In this document: positions 1-10,172 of the stretch, piece by piece
Layout: each line of letters opens with the position of its first letter
Position numbering within the stretch: position 1 is the first letter of the stretch
Origin: Puia sp.
GTDB lineage: Bacteria > Bacteroidota > Bacteroidia > Chitinophagales > Chitinophagaceae
Length of the DNA: 49,814 nucleotides
Direction of reading: 5' to 3'
Assembly: GCA_031292515.1 (NCBI GenBank)
Contig: JARLGZ010000254.1
Span: 1-49,814, forward strand
Translations under genes and position numbers: made by a program
The notes under the pieces: generated by a model
Databases searched by the model: none
What the model was told of the DNA's origin: nothing
The model's input: only the letters and a program-made list of their open reading frames with translations

Positions 1-1265
<1,265 letters not shown>

Positions 1266-1456
1266 TAAATGAGTTTTGATCTGACTTTAATCTCTTTCAA
1301 AATTAACGTCGTGGATCTGTCGAATTTATTTCGCTAAATTAACCTTACCGTAAATGCTTAATTTACGTTGCTGTTGCTTCCAAACTTTCAAAGATCTTTC
1401 GGCTTTTTTTGCCGCCCGATTTCCGTTTCCATCTTTCGATTTTTTCGATCGGGTTG

Positions 1457-1488
1457 CAAAGGTAAGAGCCTTATTTCATTCAACCAAA
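1457..1488 (-). promoter_or_regulatory. rRNA promoter, nearest to 16S
   Basis: On the minus strand TTTG (1485-1488), 20 nt, then TACCTTTG (1457-1464), followed by CAACCCG. The spacing is one base longer than in the other two copies. Confidence 0.85.
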
Positions 1489-1571
1489 TTTTTCTGATTT
1501 TTTTCGAAGATTTTTTTCTTCGATTTTCAACCTGAGTTTTTGAAGAACTTCCGCTTTTTTGAAGCGGGTTG

Positions 1572-1602
1572 CAAAGATACGGTGACTATTTTTCTCAGCA
1601 AA
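1572..1602 (-). promoter_or_regulatory. rRNA promoter, middle
   Basis: On the minus strand TTTG (1599-1602), 19 nt, then TATCTTTG (1572-1579), followed by the same CAACCCG initial region as its two neighbours. Confidence 0.85.
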
Positions 1603-1710
1603 TTTTTTCTTCTCTTTTTTTCAAAATTCTTTTCTCATTTGCCGGGCGTCTTTCCGCTTCCGCTGCTCTCAATCTGTAAAGAACTATTCCGTTTTTTTCG
1701 TTTCGGGTTG

Positions 1711-1741
1711 CAAAGATAAGCAGCTTCACTTCCCTACCAAA
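1711..1741 (-). promoter_or_regulatory. rRNA promoter, most upstream
   Basis: On the minus strand TTTG (1738-1741), 19 nt, then TATCTTTG (1711-1718), followed by CAACCCG. This matches the Bacteroidota primary-sigma consensus TTTG-N19-TAnnTTTG exactly. Confidence 0.85.
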
Positions 1742-1863
1742 TATTTTTGAATCTTTTTTTTGCACCCTGTGACTAAATGCTGACTGGCAGCGGGTTTCAG
1801 GGGCAAAAATAATTTCACTCCCCCCGCTTGCCAATAACCCGCCCTCCGCTTTTCAATTCTTTA

Positions 1864-2634
1864 TCAACTCTCCGCCTCGCTGCTTCCGCCCACTCCCGCC
1901 ATACTATCTGGAAAGCTCACCCGAAATAGAAAAAGGCCGTGCCCCGGAACACTGAAATCGGCACGGTTTCCATCCCTGCTCCCGATGATATCATCGAACT
2001 CCGAAAGACTCAGTTTACCCCTTCCCACCCTTAACATTGTTCCTACCAAACCCCGTACCATCCCCCTCAAAAACCGGTTCGCCCTGACCCGGTATACCAG
2101 GCCATTGACCGTCTCCTGCCACTCGCTTTGCTCCACCGAACACAAAAAGGTCTTTACCTGGGTATTGCGCTTCGAAAAGCTGGTGAAGTCATGATGGCGG
2201 GGAATGATAGCCGCAGCCTCCTTCAAAAGACCAAGCTCCAGCTTATAAGGGAAAAAGTAAGCACGATCCGCCACAAAAGGATCTTTCTCTCTGTAAATGA
2301 AGTATTTGTACTCCCGGGCCGTCGCGTCAAACCGGCAGTGAGCATTGTCAGCCACCCGGAAAAGCCCCCTCGCGACGATATCACCCGGAAGAATTGCATT
2401 AATGTGGTAAAGGCAGCCCGGAGGCGCCGGCTCCTCCAGATCAAAATGGAAAAAGTTCTGAAGAGCATGCACCCCCCTGTCCGTCCTGGATGAACCCGTC
2501 ATCGATATGGCCCGGCGGAAAAAGACCCCAAAGGCCCTTTCTACCTCTGCCTGTACCGAAGGAGCATTCTTTTGAATCTGAAATCCACTGTAATTCAATC
2601 CGTTATAAGAAACTTCGAGAAAATATCTTGGCAT
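1864..2634 (-). CDS. truA: tRNA pseudouridine synthase A
   Basis: Converts uridine to pseudouridine at positions 38-40 of the tRNA anticodon arm, in the cytoplasm. The 256-aa length fits the family. The N-terminus (PRYFLEVSYNGLNYSGFQ) is the usual TruA opening, and the catalytic aspartate lies in SSRTDRGVHA (Asp52). The middle and C-terminal parts (FDATAREYKYFIYR; FLRGMVRGLVGTML) are also typical. The ATG is 16 bp after the stop of the DUF4476 gene on the same strand, so both are probably on one transcript running towards the rRNA promoters. Nothing looks broken. Confidence 0.95.
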   Translation of the reverse strand: MPRYFLEVSYNGLNYSGFQIQKNAPSVQAEVERAFGVFFRRAISMTGSSRTDRGVHALQNFFHFDLEEPAPPGCLYHINAILPGDIVARGLFRVADNAHCRFDATAREYKYFIYREKDPFVADRAYFFPYKLELGLLKEAAAIIPRHHDFTSFSKRNTQVKTFLCSVEQSEWQETVNGLVYRVRANRFLRGMVRGLVGTMLRVGRGKLSLSEFDDIIGSRDGNRADFSVPGHGLFLFRVSFPDSMAGVGGSSEAES

Positions 2635-2650
2635 ACATGAGAATTATCGC

Positions 2651-4174
2651 CTAGGGCTGCCCCGTCATGTCTTTGAATTGTTTGATGGCTTTGGGATCGG
2701 TGAGGAAATTGACCAGCCCCTTGAAGGGCTCGCTGTCCGTCACAAAAGGATAGACGGCTTTAAAGAACAGAAACCGCCCCTGGTCGTTCATAAACAGATT
2801 GGCCAGCCATTTGACCTGGCCGGTGGTGACACATTTGCTTTTGAAGACCTTTACCGCCAGGTCGATCCTGGCCTGGTCGGAAACGGCCGTCACCATCCTG
2901 TTCCTCAGTTTATCGATATCCTCGTCGGAAGCGAAATCCCTGCAATCGGAATTGACAAGGACCGGTTTTTTGGCAGGAGTTCCGGCAGCAACATCTCCCG
3001 CTGCGCCGGCACGGGCCCTGAGAGGACCCGCAGCCGACGAATCCGGTTGGCCCCTGCGCTTCACCGGTGAATTGCCCGAAATATTGCCGGTGGAACGGAA
3101 AGAAGCCAGGTTGACAGGCCCCTCCTGCGTCTTGCCCTTCGAACTCGCTCCTCCGCCCGTTGTCACCGGCGTGTCAACCGGAATCCGGATCTGAACGGTA
3201 TCTCCTTTTCCTGATTTGTCATGGTCGACAAATACCATCTTTAACTGGTGGGCGGTTCTCTTCTCACTAAGCTTTTCCACAAAGGGAGCTTCTTCCTTCC
3301 TGAAGGGAATATCTTCTTTCTTCATGGGAATCTCCTCTTTCTTCAAAGGAACTTCTTCTCTCTTTGCCGGAGGCGATGGCTTATCGACGAAGGGCTCCTC
3401 TTTTTTCACGGCAGCCGCTGTCCCGGTAGAATCTTTTATAACTACTCCTGTCGCTTTTATGGCGGAATCCCGGACAATAACATTGGCAGCAGCCCTCCCC
3501 ACGGTATCTTTTATCGTCTTCATGACCTTGCCCTCCGAATCGCTTCCCGTTCCCACAGCAGTATTCGTCATAGACCCCGGTCCGGGAACCCCGACCCGGG
3601 GGATTCCGCCCGGCGCCGGGACATCCGGAACAGAAGGCTGTTCTTCTGCCGCTTTTGGCAGCACGGCTTGTCCAGACCCGGTCGTGACCAGGCCACCCCC
3701 ATTCTGCGTCTGCCCGACGGCAGAACCGGCGTACATAACCGCGGTATCGTTCACCACCCCGGCCATTAAACGGGAAAAAGCATCATCCTTTTTTTCCCCA
3801 TCCGGCGTCATCGGCTTGTCTGCACTGGTTTTTTTGACAGGTACTTTTAATTCCTGGGATCGGGGATCAAAAAGACCCCAGCTTCTTTCATCCGAAACCC
3901 TTAAACGGAGGCTCAGATCCTCCTTGTCGATCCGGATAGCGTATTGCTGCTCGGGGAATAAGTCTTTTGGAAAACCGATCGTCAGGAGATAGGCGCTGTC
4001 CCTTAGTCCCGGCAGGATCAGATGCCCCAGCGAAGAGGACGGGTAGGTTTTCCCGTCCAGCACGGCATAAAATGGCTGGTTATTGTCAGCCTGTAATAAG
4101 ATGAAATGGTTCTCCTGGGAATAGCTCTTGCCTGCTATCAACAACAATATCGCCACCAAACCGGTCTTTGACAT
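2651..4174 (-). CDS. secreted DUF4476 domain protein with a low-complexity linker
   Basis: 507 aa with a signal peptide (residues 1-20, ending SYSQ). Residues about 20-115 look like a compact N-terminal domain. Residues about 115-400 form a low-complexity linker rich in Pro, Ala, Gly and Thr. Inside the linker is a run of repeats of the form KKEEIP/KKEDIP/RKEEAP (about residues 265-300), which also shows as a purine-rich repeat in the DNA. The last ~95 residues (from CRDFASDEDIDKLRNRM) match the DUF4476 pattern, a helical domain of unknown function common in Bacteroidota exported proteins. Function is unknown; a cell-envelope role is inferred from export. It is divergent from the aminopeptidase gene and probably cotranscribed with truA. 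Confidence 0.8.
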   Translation of the reverse strand: MSKTGLVAILLLIAGKSYSQENHFILLQADNNQPFYAVLDGKTYPSSSLGHLILPGLRDSAYLLTIGFPKDLFPEQQYAIRIDKEDLSLRLRVSDERSWGLFDPRSQELKVPVKKTSADKPMTPDGEKKDDAFSRLMAGVVNDTAVMYAGSAVGQTQNGGGLVTTGSGQAVLPKAAEEQPSVPDVPAPGGIPRVGVPGPGSMTNTAVGTGSDSEGKVMKTIKDTVGRAAANVIVRDSAIKATGVVIKDSTGTAAAVKKEEPFVDKPSPPAKREEVPLKKEEIPMKKEDIPFRKEEAPFVEKLSEKRTAHQLKMVFVDHDKSGKGDTVQIRIPVDTPVTTGGGASSKGKTQEGPVNLASFRSTGNISGNSPVKRRGQPDSSAAGPLRARAGAAGDVAAGTPAKKPVLVNSDCRDFASDEDIDKLRNRMVTAVSDQARIDLAVKVFKSKCVTTGQVKWLANLFMNDQGRFLFFKAVYPFVTDSEPFKGLVNFLTDPKAIKQFKDMTGQP

Positions 4175-4310
4175 GAAATAAGATGTTATTCTTCAGGCAA
4201 ATCTAATTAATTGCCTACTCTGTTTGGGCATTTAGCCAAATTTTCTATACGTTAGTGTCGCGTCTGCTATCTTTAGAAAAAATAGCGCCACAAAAACAAA
4301 AAATAAACTG

Positions 4311-6815
4311 ATGAAAAAAGTATTTATTCTCCTGGGCGGGCTCCTTACCATATTCGTTATGGTGGGTTCCGCTCAGCCGGGCCAGGATGCAAAAGACGAT
4401 TCCTGGAAAAAGATCTATCGTGCCTCCGCCACTAAAATCAACGATCTTGAACATACCCGTCTCGACGTAAGATTTGACTATGCCAAATCTTACCTGTATG
4501 GAAAAGCCTGGATCACCGCGAAACCCCATTTCTATCCCACGGATTCCTTGTCACTGGACGCAAAAGGAATGGACATACATGAAGTGGCCTTGGTAAAAGC
4601 AGGCAAAAATGCCCCGTTGAAATATGAATATGACGGTATGATCCTGAACATACATCTCGATAAGCTTTATAAAGACGACGAGACCTATACGGTTTATATA
4701 GATTATACCTCCAAACCCAATGAACTGAAGGCGCAGGGAAGTGCTGCCATCACGGATGCCAAAGGGCTCTACTTCATCAATCCGCTGGGAGAAGAAAAAG
4801 ACAAGCCTACCCAGATATGGACGCAAGGTGAGACGGAAGCGAATTCCGCCTGGTTTCCCACCATCGATAAACCGGATCAAAAGACAACGGAAGAGATCTA
4901 TATGACGGTACCCTCGAAATACGTGACTCTATCGAATGGCAGGCTCGTTAGTCAGCATAATAATAAAGATGGTACCCGGACCGACTATTGGAAGATGGAT
5001 CTTCCACACGCCCCCTACCTGTTCTTTATGGGCGTCGGAGACTATGCCATTGTAAAAGATCAGTATAAGGGTAAGGAAGTAAGTTACTACGTCGAGAAGG
5101 AATACGGCTCCGTCGCGCGAAGGATCTTCGGTCATACGCCTGAAATGATCGCCTTCTATTCCCGCATTACCGGCATAGACTTTCCCTGGAATAAATATGC
5201 GCAGATCGTCGGCCGTGACTACGTGAGCGGCGCCATGGAAAACACGACCTCCACCCTGCACCAGGAGAGCGCCCAACAGGATGCACGCGAATTGGTCGAT
5301 GGGAATGGCTGGGAAGATGTCATCGCCCACGAATTATTCCACCAGTGGTTCGGAGATCTGGTAACCACGGAAAGCTGGAGCAATATCACCCTCAACGAGT
5401 CTTTTGCCGACTACAGCGAGACCCTCTGGAATGAATATAAGTACGGCAAAGATGCCGGGGACGCCGTCAACTTCACAGGCTTGCAGTCCTATCTGAGACA
5501 GCCGGAAAACGAACAAAAAGACCTCGTCCGGTTCTACTACAATGACAAAGAAGACGTCTTCGATGCGGTGAGCTACTCCAAAGGAGGCCGGATCCTGAAC
5601 ATGCTTCGCAATTATACGGGAGATAGCGCCTTTTTTAAATCGCTGCACGCCTACCTGACGGAAAATAAATTCAAATCGGCCGAAGCCCACAATCTCCGGC
5701 TGGCTTTCGAAGAAGTCACCGGTCAGGACATGAACTGGTTCTGGAACCAGTGGTATTACGGAAGCGGACACCCGAAACTGGACATCTCGTACAACTATAA
5801 TGACGCGGCAAAGACGGTAAAAGTCTTCGTCACTCAAACCCAGGAAACCAACAAGATCTTCCGGCTGCCCCTGGCCATCGACCTCTATAACGGTCCCGTG
5901 AAGGAGCGTTTCAAGGTTTGGCTGGAGAACAAGTCGGACACTTTCTCCTTTGCCTATAACACCCGGCCGGACCTCGTCAACGTGGACGGTGACAAGATCC
6001 TGTTGGGAGAGAAAAAAGACGATAAAACCCTGGCGAACTTCATTCATCAGTATAAATTCGCCGGGCTCTATTTAGACCGGCGGGAAGCCATCGATTTCTG
6101 TGGAGGCCTGCAGGACCAGCCCGCTGCGCTGGACCTGTTAAAAACAGCCATGAAGGACCGCTTTTACGGTCTGCGGCTTTATGCCCTGGAAAAGCTCGAA
6201 ATGAAGAAAGAAAATATAAGAGCAGCCGTGGAACCTTTGCTGGTAGATCTGGCAGAGCATGACCCGAAGCCAACCGTTAAGGCCAAAGCCATCGAATTGC
6301 TGGCCGGCTATGACAATAACCGCTACAAGTCTTTATTCCTGAAAGCCACCGGCGACTCGTCCTATTCGGTGGCAGGCTCCGCTTTGCAGGCGTATAGCCT
6401 GCTTGACAGTACCGCTGCATTTTCCCTGGCCAGGAAATTATCCCGCATGCCCTCCAAAGGCAAGCTGAGGACCGCCATTTCTGCCGTCATGATCCGGTTC
6501 GGCGACCAGAGCACCTTCGACATGGTCACCGAAGATTTCGATAAAATGCCCGCGGACCAGGCCAAATTTGATTTCCTGCCGCTTTATGCGGATTTGCTGT
6601 CTCGAATAAACGATATGGACAAACTGAAGAGAGGAATAGGCCTGATCATCAAATTCCGGGAATCGATCCCGGCCGCGGTAAGGGAACAGACCGATGGTTA
6701 TATCAACAGTATCATCCTCCACGGTCTGGCCATGAAGAAAAAGTCTGCCGGACAACAGGAACAAGCCGACTATATCCTTTCACAGATCAACGCCAAAGGA
6801 TCCGATAAACCATAG
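4311..6815 (+). CDS. M1 family metalloaminopeptidase, exported
   Basis: Zinc aminopeptidase that removes N-terminal residues from peptides, probably in the periplasm (signal peptide 1-21, ending GSAQ). The exopeptidase motif GAMEN is at about residue 306. The zinc site HELFH is at about 340-344, with the third ligand glutamate 18 residues further on in NESFAD, the M1 signature HExxH-x18-E. The last ~280 residues are helical and look like HEAT-type repeats. At 834 aa it is a typical long Bacteroidota M1 enzyme. A -7-like box TATCTTTA lies at 4268-4275 without a clear -33 element. It stands alone and ends in a strong terminator. Confidence 0.93.
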   Translation: MKKVFILLGGLLTIFVMVGSAQPGQDAKDDSWKKIYRASATKINDLEHTRLDVRFDYAKSYLYGKAWITAKPHFYPTDSLSLDAKGMDIHEVALVKAGKNAPLKYEYDGMILNIHLDKLYKDDETYTVYIDYTSKPNELKAQGSAAITDAKGLYFINPLGEEKDKPTQIWTQGETEANSAWFPTIDKPDQKTTEEIYMTVPSKYVTLSNGRLVSQHNNKDGTRTDYWKMDLPHAPYLFFMGVGDYAIVKDQYKGKEVSYYVEKEYGSVARRIFGHTPEMIAFYSRITGIDFPWNKYAQIVGRDYVSGAMENTTSTLHQESAQQDARELVDGNGWEDVIAHELFHQWFGDLVTTESWSNITLNESFADYSETLWNEYKYGKDAGDAVNFTGLQSYLRQPENEQKDLVRFYYNDKEDVFDAVSYSKGGRILNMLRNYTGDSAFFKSLHAYLTENKFKSAEAHNLRLAFEEVTGQDMNWFWNQWYYGSGHPKLDISYNYNDAAKTVKVFVTQTQETNKIFRLPLAIDLYNGPVKERFKVWLENKSDTFSFAYNTRPDLVNVDGDKILLGEKKDDKTLANFIHQYKFAGLYLDRREAIDFCGGLQDQPAALDLLKTAMKDRFYGLRLYALEKLEMKKENIRAAVEPLLVDLAEHDPKPTVKAKAIELLAGYDNNRYKSLFLKATGDSSYSVAGSALQAYSLLDSTAAFSLARKLSRMPSKGKLRTAISAVMIRFGDQSTFDMVTEDFDKMPADQAKFDFLPLYADLLSRINDMDKLKRGIGLIIKFRESIPAAVREQTDGYINSIILHGLAMKKKSAGQQEQADYILSQINAKGSDKP

Positions 6816-6851
6816 GATCTTCGTAAACGATAAACACAAAAAGCCCCTGCA

Positions 6852-6893
6852 AAAGAAATCCCGGTCTTTTCGATAGACCGGGATTTCTTTTTA
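6852..6893 (+). terminator. intrinsic terminator after the M1 peptidase
   Basis: The arms at 6852-6865 and 6876-6890 pair around a core of AAATCCCGGTC and GACCGGGATTT, followed by a T-rich stretch. The near-symmetric A/T flanks could let it also work for the convergent TPM operon. Confidence 0.85.
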
Positions 6894-6967
6894 TCTATAT
6901 ACCGGAATCAAACACCGGCTCGCACTCTATTGATTTCCCGGTTCGTTCGACTGGTGAGTCTCTCCGG

Positions 6968-7768
6968 CTACCAGCTTCCGCCTGCTCCGCCACCGCCGCC
7001 GCTGCCGCCACCAAAGCCGCCAAAACCTCCGCCGCCACCTCCATCAGACCAGCCGCCACCGCCACCTCCTCCACCGGACCAACCGCCGCGACCCGCACCG
7101 CCCAGCATGCTCCCCAGTATAAAAGGCAGGATGCCCGACCCGCTGAAAAGACCTCCTCCTCCCCCACCGCCACCTCTGCCGATTACCAGGAACAGGATGA
7201 TCAGCACAATGATCCCCAGACCGATGAGGTTCCCACCGCCGCCGCCTTTGCCGCGTTGACGATACCCCTCGGGCGCCTTATATTCGCCGGCCGCCGCTTT
7301 TATGATCGCATCGGCTCCCAGGTCGAAGCCCCGGTAATAGTTATCCTGATCACTGCCACGGAAATTGGGTGTGATCTCGTTATCGATGATCGATTTAACA
7401 GTTACATCCGGCAATACGCCTTCCATGCCATATCCCGTCGCAATCCATACCTTGCGCTCCTTGACCGCCACCAGGATGACCACGCCATTATTCGTCTTCT
7501 TATTACCGACACCCCAATCCCGCTGTATCTTTAAAGCGACGTCTTCGATAGCGTCATCTCCGATGGTTGCCATGGTGACAACAGCAACCTGTACCGAAGT
7601 ACTATCGTCATAATTCACCAGCTTGCGCTCGAGAGCCGAAACCTGGTCGGCCGTCATCACCCCCGCGAAATCATTCACCAGCCTGGGCGGATTGGGCTTT
7701 GGCGGTATCTGCTGTCCATAGGTGAAAAAACAGGAAATGGTCAGCAATATTGAGAGGATCTTCTTCAT
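6968..7768 (-). CDS. TPM domain protein with membrane anchor and Gly-rich tail
   Basis: I placed the start at the Met of MKKILSILL because it opens a signal peptide (to YGQQ) and lies 20 bp after the upstream stop; the open frame extends further upstream without support. The 266-aa product has a TPM (Psb32/YgcG-like) domain at about 25-165 (VNDFAGVMTADQVSALERKL; RKVWIATGYGMEGVLPD), a transmembrane helix near 190-210, and a tail made almost entirely of Gly with Trp and Ser. TPM domains occur in envelope proteins of uncertain biochemistry. It is last in the LemA-TPM-TPM operon, an arrangement common in Bacteroidota. Confidence 0.88.
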   Translation of the reverse strand: MKKILSILLTISCFFTYGQQIPPKPNPPRLVNDFAGVMTADQVSALERKLVNYDDSTSVQVAVVTMATIGDDAIEDVALKIQRDWGVGNKKTNNGVVILVAVKERKVWIATGYGMEGVLPDVTVKSIIDNEITPNFRGSDQDNYYRGFDLGADAIIKAAAGEYKAPEGYRQRGKGGGGGNLIGLGIIVLIILFLVIGRGGGGGGGGLFSGSGILPFILGSMLGGAGRGGWSGGGGGGGGWSDGGGGGGFGGFGGGSGGGGGAGGSW

Positions 7769-7787
7769 GAGACGGTTTCGCTTGTTT

Positions 7788-8288
7788 TTATTTTCCAAAC
7801 ACGATGTCATCAGGCAACTCATTCTCATCCGTGTTCTTATCATAAGGGAAATGAGCCCGGAGCGTTTCTCCGATCTCCGTGACAATCCTTGCCAGCCCCT
7901 CCGCATAACCAGCCCTGCTGAAATGGGAGAGCATGATCCTGACCTTCTCATTCCAGAAGCCATTCCCCACTTTTTCATGGATACCCTTGTCACCCAGAAG
8001 AGCCAATTGCCTGTCCTTTAATGCAATGTAAACCAGGACGGCATTCCTGGCAGCGGTCTTTTCCATTTTTAGCGCGGTAAAAACCTCGGCGGCCCTGTCC
8101 AGGGGATCCACAAAACGGCAATGGCTTTCTACGTAGACACGTATTTCCCCACTCGTCTGCCTTTCGGCCGATCGGATGGCGTCTACGATCTGCTGATTTT
8201 CGGCTTCCGTAAAGAAAGGCTTACGGCGAAAAAATGGGATCTGCAAAACGGTCTGTTTATTTAATGTTGAATTGAATATCGGGCGCAT
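7788..8288 (-). CDS. TPM domain protein, soluble type
   Basis: 166 aa with the TPM fold from about residue 25 (FTEAENQQIVDAIRSAERQTSGEIRVYVE), then ALKDRQLALLGDKGIHEKVG. It lacks a signal peptide, unlike its downstream paralogue. The listed ATG overlaps the end of lemA by 32 bp. The conserved part begins only near PFFRRKPF, so a non-ATG start (for example the TTG-type codon near residue 15) closer to the lemA stop is possible. Role unknown; probably works with LemA and the membrane TPM protein. Confidence 0.85.
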   Translation of the reverse strand: MRPIFNSTLNKQTVLQIPFFRRKPFFTEAENQQIVDAIRSAERQTSGEIRVYVESHCRFVDPLDRAAEVFTALKMEKTAARNAVLVYIALKDRQLALLGDKGIHEKVGNGFWNEKVRIMLSHFSRAGYAEGLARIVTEIGETLRAHFPYDKNTDENELPDDIVFGK

Positions 8289-8850
8289 TTTCAGAACCCG
8301 GATCTGACTTATAGTAGGGTTTCTCGTGATAGCCGAAGATACCCGCGAATATATTGTTCGGGAACGTCTTCACTTTGAGGTTGTAAGCGTTGACGGCGGC
8401 ATTGAAATCCCTTCTCGCTACATTGATACGATTTTCCGTACCGCCTATATCCGTCTGGAAATTCTTAAACTGATCGGTGGTCTTCAGGTCGGGATAGGCT
8501 TCTGCAACCGCCATCAAACGGCTGAAGGATCCCTGCAACTGCCCCTGCGCCTGCTGGTACCTGGCCAGGGATGCGGAGTCGTTGATATCTACATTCACGC
8601 TGGTAGCCTTCGCCCTGGCGGCTATGACCTCCTTCAGCGTGGATTTTTCAAAATTTGCAGACCCCTCGATGACCTTGATCACACTATTATACAGGTCCGT
8701 TCTACGCTGGTAATTCGTTTCGACATTCCCCCAGGAAACCTTGACAGACTGATCGACATTGATGAGACCGTTGTAACTGCTGCATCCGCAACCGCCCAGC
8801 AATAATATAAGGACTATCACTACGATCAACGTTAAATTCTTCGTGCTCAT
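8257..8850 (-). CDS. lemA: LemA family protein
   Basis: 197 aa. An N-terminal hydrophobic helix ends in LLLGGCGCSS, which could be a lipoprotein lipobox or a membrane anchor. The helical LemA domain follows (YNGLINVDQSVKVSWGNVETNYQRRTDLYNSVIKVIEG; FNAAVNAYNLKVKTFPNNIFA). LemA proteins are envelope proteins of unclear function, often next to TPM proteins, as here. It is first in a three-gene operon. The intergenic DNA upstream (8851-8933) shows no clear consensus promoter. Confidence 0.93.
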   Translation of the reverse strand: MSTKNLTLIVVIVLILLLGGCGCSSYNGLINVDQSVKVSWGNVETNYQRRTDLYNSVIKVIEGSANFEKSTLKEVIAARAKATSVNVDINDSASLARYQQAQGQLQGSFSRLMAVAEAYPDLKTTDQFKNFQTDIGGTENRINVARRDFNAAVNAYNLKVKTFPNNIFAGIFGYHEKPYYKSDPGSENAPDIQFNIK

Positions 8851-8933
8851 TTTTTAAGATTTTAGGTTAACTCATTAAAATTAACACATTTGGGGTTGCA
8901 AGAAACAGATTTTTAGGCGAGCACCCGGCTTTT

Positions 8934-10025
8934 TTACTTCCCAGCCGCAAAACCGGCGGCGAGTTGACCGATCCTGCCGGTAGAAAGCCTTTCAGGCCCG
9001 GCGGCTAGTACGATCCGATAGCGGAAAGTGACGGAATCGCCTTTGCGAAGACTATAATTAAGAGTCTCTTTCCCATTGCTGAAGACCTTTTCACCCAGTG
9101 GATTGGCGGCAAACAGACCATAGCCACGTGCATGCCAGTAGGTAGGGTATCCCGGGTTCGAAGGATGATCTATGATAGCGACGCTCAGTATATCGCCTTG
9201 TTTCTTCCCGTAAAGCAGGCACCATACCCCTCTTGTGGCCCATGCGCTGTCGCCCGTCTTCCCTTCACTGGTCAGGTAATTCCCGTTTACAAGCGTGTCG
9301 GCGCTGGCTGCGACCGTCGTGACATTTCCCTTGTTGTCCGAAAATTTCAGGGGGCCACCGGCCGGTATCTGCAATTCACGGGTTACCCGTAACCCCAGCA
9401 GACCGTCTTTTGCATCGGGCATCGAAATATCCCGGACGGCTGTCAGGGTGGTGATCCGGTCGATGATCCGCTCGCCCTCGCGGGCACTGAAGACGAGGCT
9501 GGTCGTTTCCTTCATCAACACATTTCGCTGCTGGTCCGTCCAGTTCGCAGTATAACGAAGACTCCCCTGGGATCCGTCGTGGACCTCAAGGATGCTTTCC
9601 GTCCGGATCCAGCCATATTGAGATTTCCTATCCGCGGGGATGGCAAAAGAATTGTTCCAGAAATCCAGGCCGTTCACCTTTTCATAGTTGAACCATAACC
9701 CCAGGTGATGAGGATGGTCGGTAGGCTCCCCGGGTCGCGGGGCCAATGGAAATCCACGGGTTACCAGCTGTCCATCCGGAGCATAAATGGGATAAAGGAC
9801 CGGCTTCTCCAGGCTGTCGGGGTAGAGAAACTCGGTAAAGGGCCGGCCACCCGCCGTAACAATGAACCTATGCTCCCCCGGTACTGCTTTAATACGGATC
9901 CGCTGCGTCCCCCCCTTGTCTTTTTCCTGAGCGTAAAGATGGCTGCTGCAAAATATAAGAAGGCCTCCCGTAAACGCCAGGAGCCGGCAAACGGAAAATA
10001 GTGAAACCGGTATCTTTTTCATCAT
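8934..10025 (-). CDS. exported DUF6807 (PmoA-like) family protein
   Basis: 363 aa with a signal peptide (about 1-32, ending LYAQ). The body matches the DUF6807 pattern often annotated as PmoA-like: YPIYAPDGQLVTRGFPL, then PTDHPHHLGLWFNYEKVNGLDFWN with its conserved histidines, and near the end HPSNPGYPTYWHARGYG. In Bacteroidota these proteins usually sit in sugar-degradation loci beside Gfo/Idh/MocA oxidoreductases, and here one is divergent from it across about 150 bp. Enzymatic activity is not established; a carbohydrate role is inferred from context. Two adjacent ATGs (10025 and 10022) are possible starts. Confidence 0.82.
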   Translation of the reverse strand: MMKKIPVSLFSVCRLLAFTGGLLIFCSSHLYAQEKDKGGTQRIRIKAVPGEHRFIVTAGGRPFTEFLYPDSLEKPVLYPIYAPDGQLVTRGFPLAPRPGEPTDHPHHLGLWFNYEKVNGLDFWNNSFAIPADRKSQYGWIRTESILEVHDGSQGSLRYTANWTDQQRNVLMKETTSLVFSAREGERIIDRITTLTAVRDISMPDAKDGLLGLRVTRELQIPAGGPLKFSDNKGNVTTVAASADTLVNGNYLTSEGKTGDSAWATRGVWCLLYGKKQGDILSVAIIDHPSNPGYPTYWHARGYGLFAANPLGEKVFSNGKETLNYSLRKGDSVTFRYRIVLAAGPERLSTGRIGQLAAGFAAGK

Positions 10026-10083
10026 ATCCGAATTATTAAAAAAAAACTGTTTTTAATGGGTATTTAACGTCGATAAAGCTCTG

Positions 10084-10131
10084 TTCATTTAGATCACTGT
10101 ACATTTAGATTACTGTACCAATAGATTGCTG
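10084..10131. repeat. three 16-bp direct repeats in a divergent promoter region
   Basis: Three head-to-tail 16-mers: TTCATTTAGATCACTG, TACATTTAGATTACTG and TACCAATAGATTGCTG, followed by a partial TAGATTG. They lie between the divergent DUF6807 and Gfo/Idh/MocA genes. The phasing of 1.5 helical turns and the position suggest a multi-site operator; the binding protein is unknown. Confidence 0.6.
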
Positions 10132-10172
10132 TAGATTGTAAATTAGTAAATCCTCACCAAAAATCATTTGCC

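Larger units (their letters stand above)
1266..1863 (-). promoter_or_regulatory. rRNA operon leader and promoter region
   Basis: No protein gene is supported here. Read on the minus strand, it runs from the end of truA to the 16S start. It is AT-rich and holds three tandem promoters (listed separately) within about 290 bp, then a leader of about 190 nt. The leader contains a small hairpin (CGTAAAT and ATTTACG arms, about 1352-1370), possibly part of processing or antitermination structure. The open frame at 1595-1834 overlaps promoter elements and has no coding character. Confidence 0.8.

Noticed and set aside
3216-3992. 258-codon plus-strand frame opposite the DUF4476 gene
   Set aside because: Shadow of the low-complexity linker; Ser/Phe-rich translation, no start signal.
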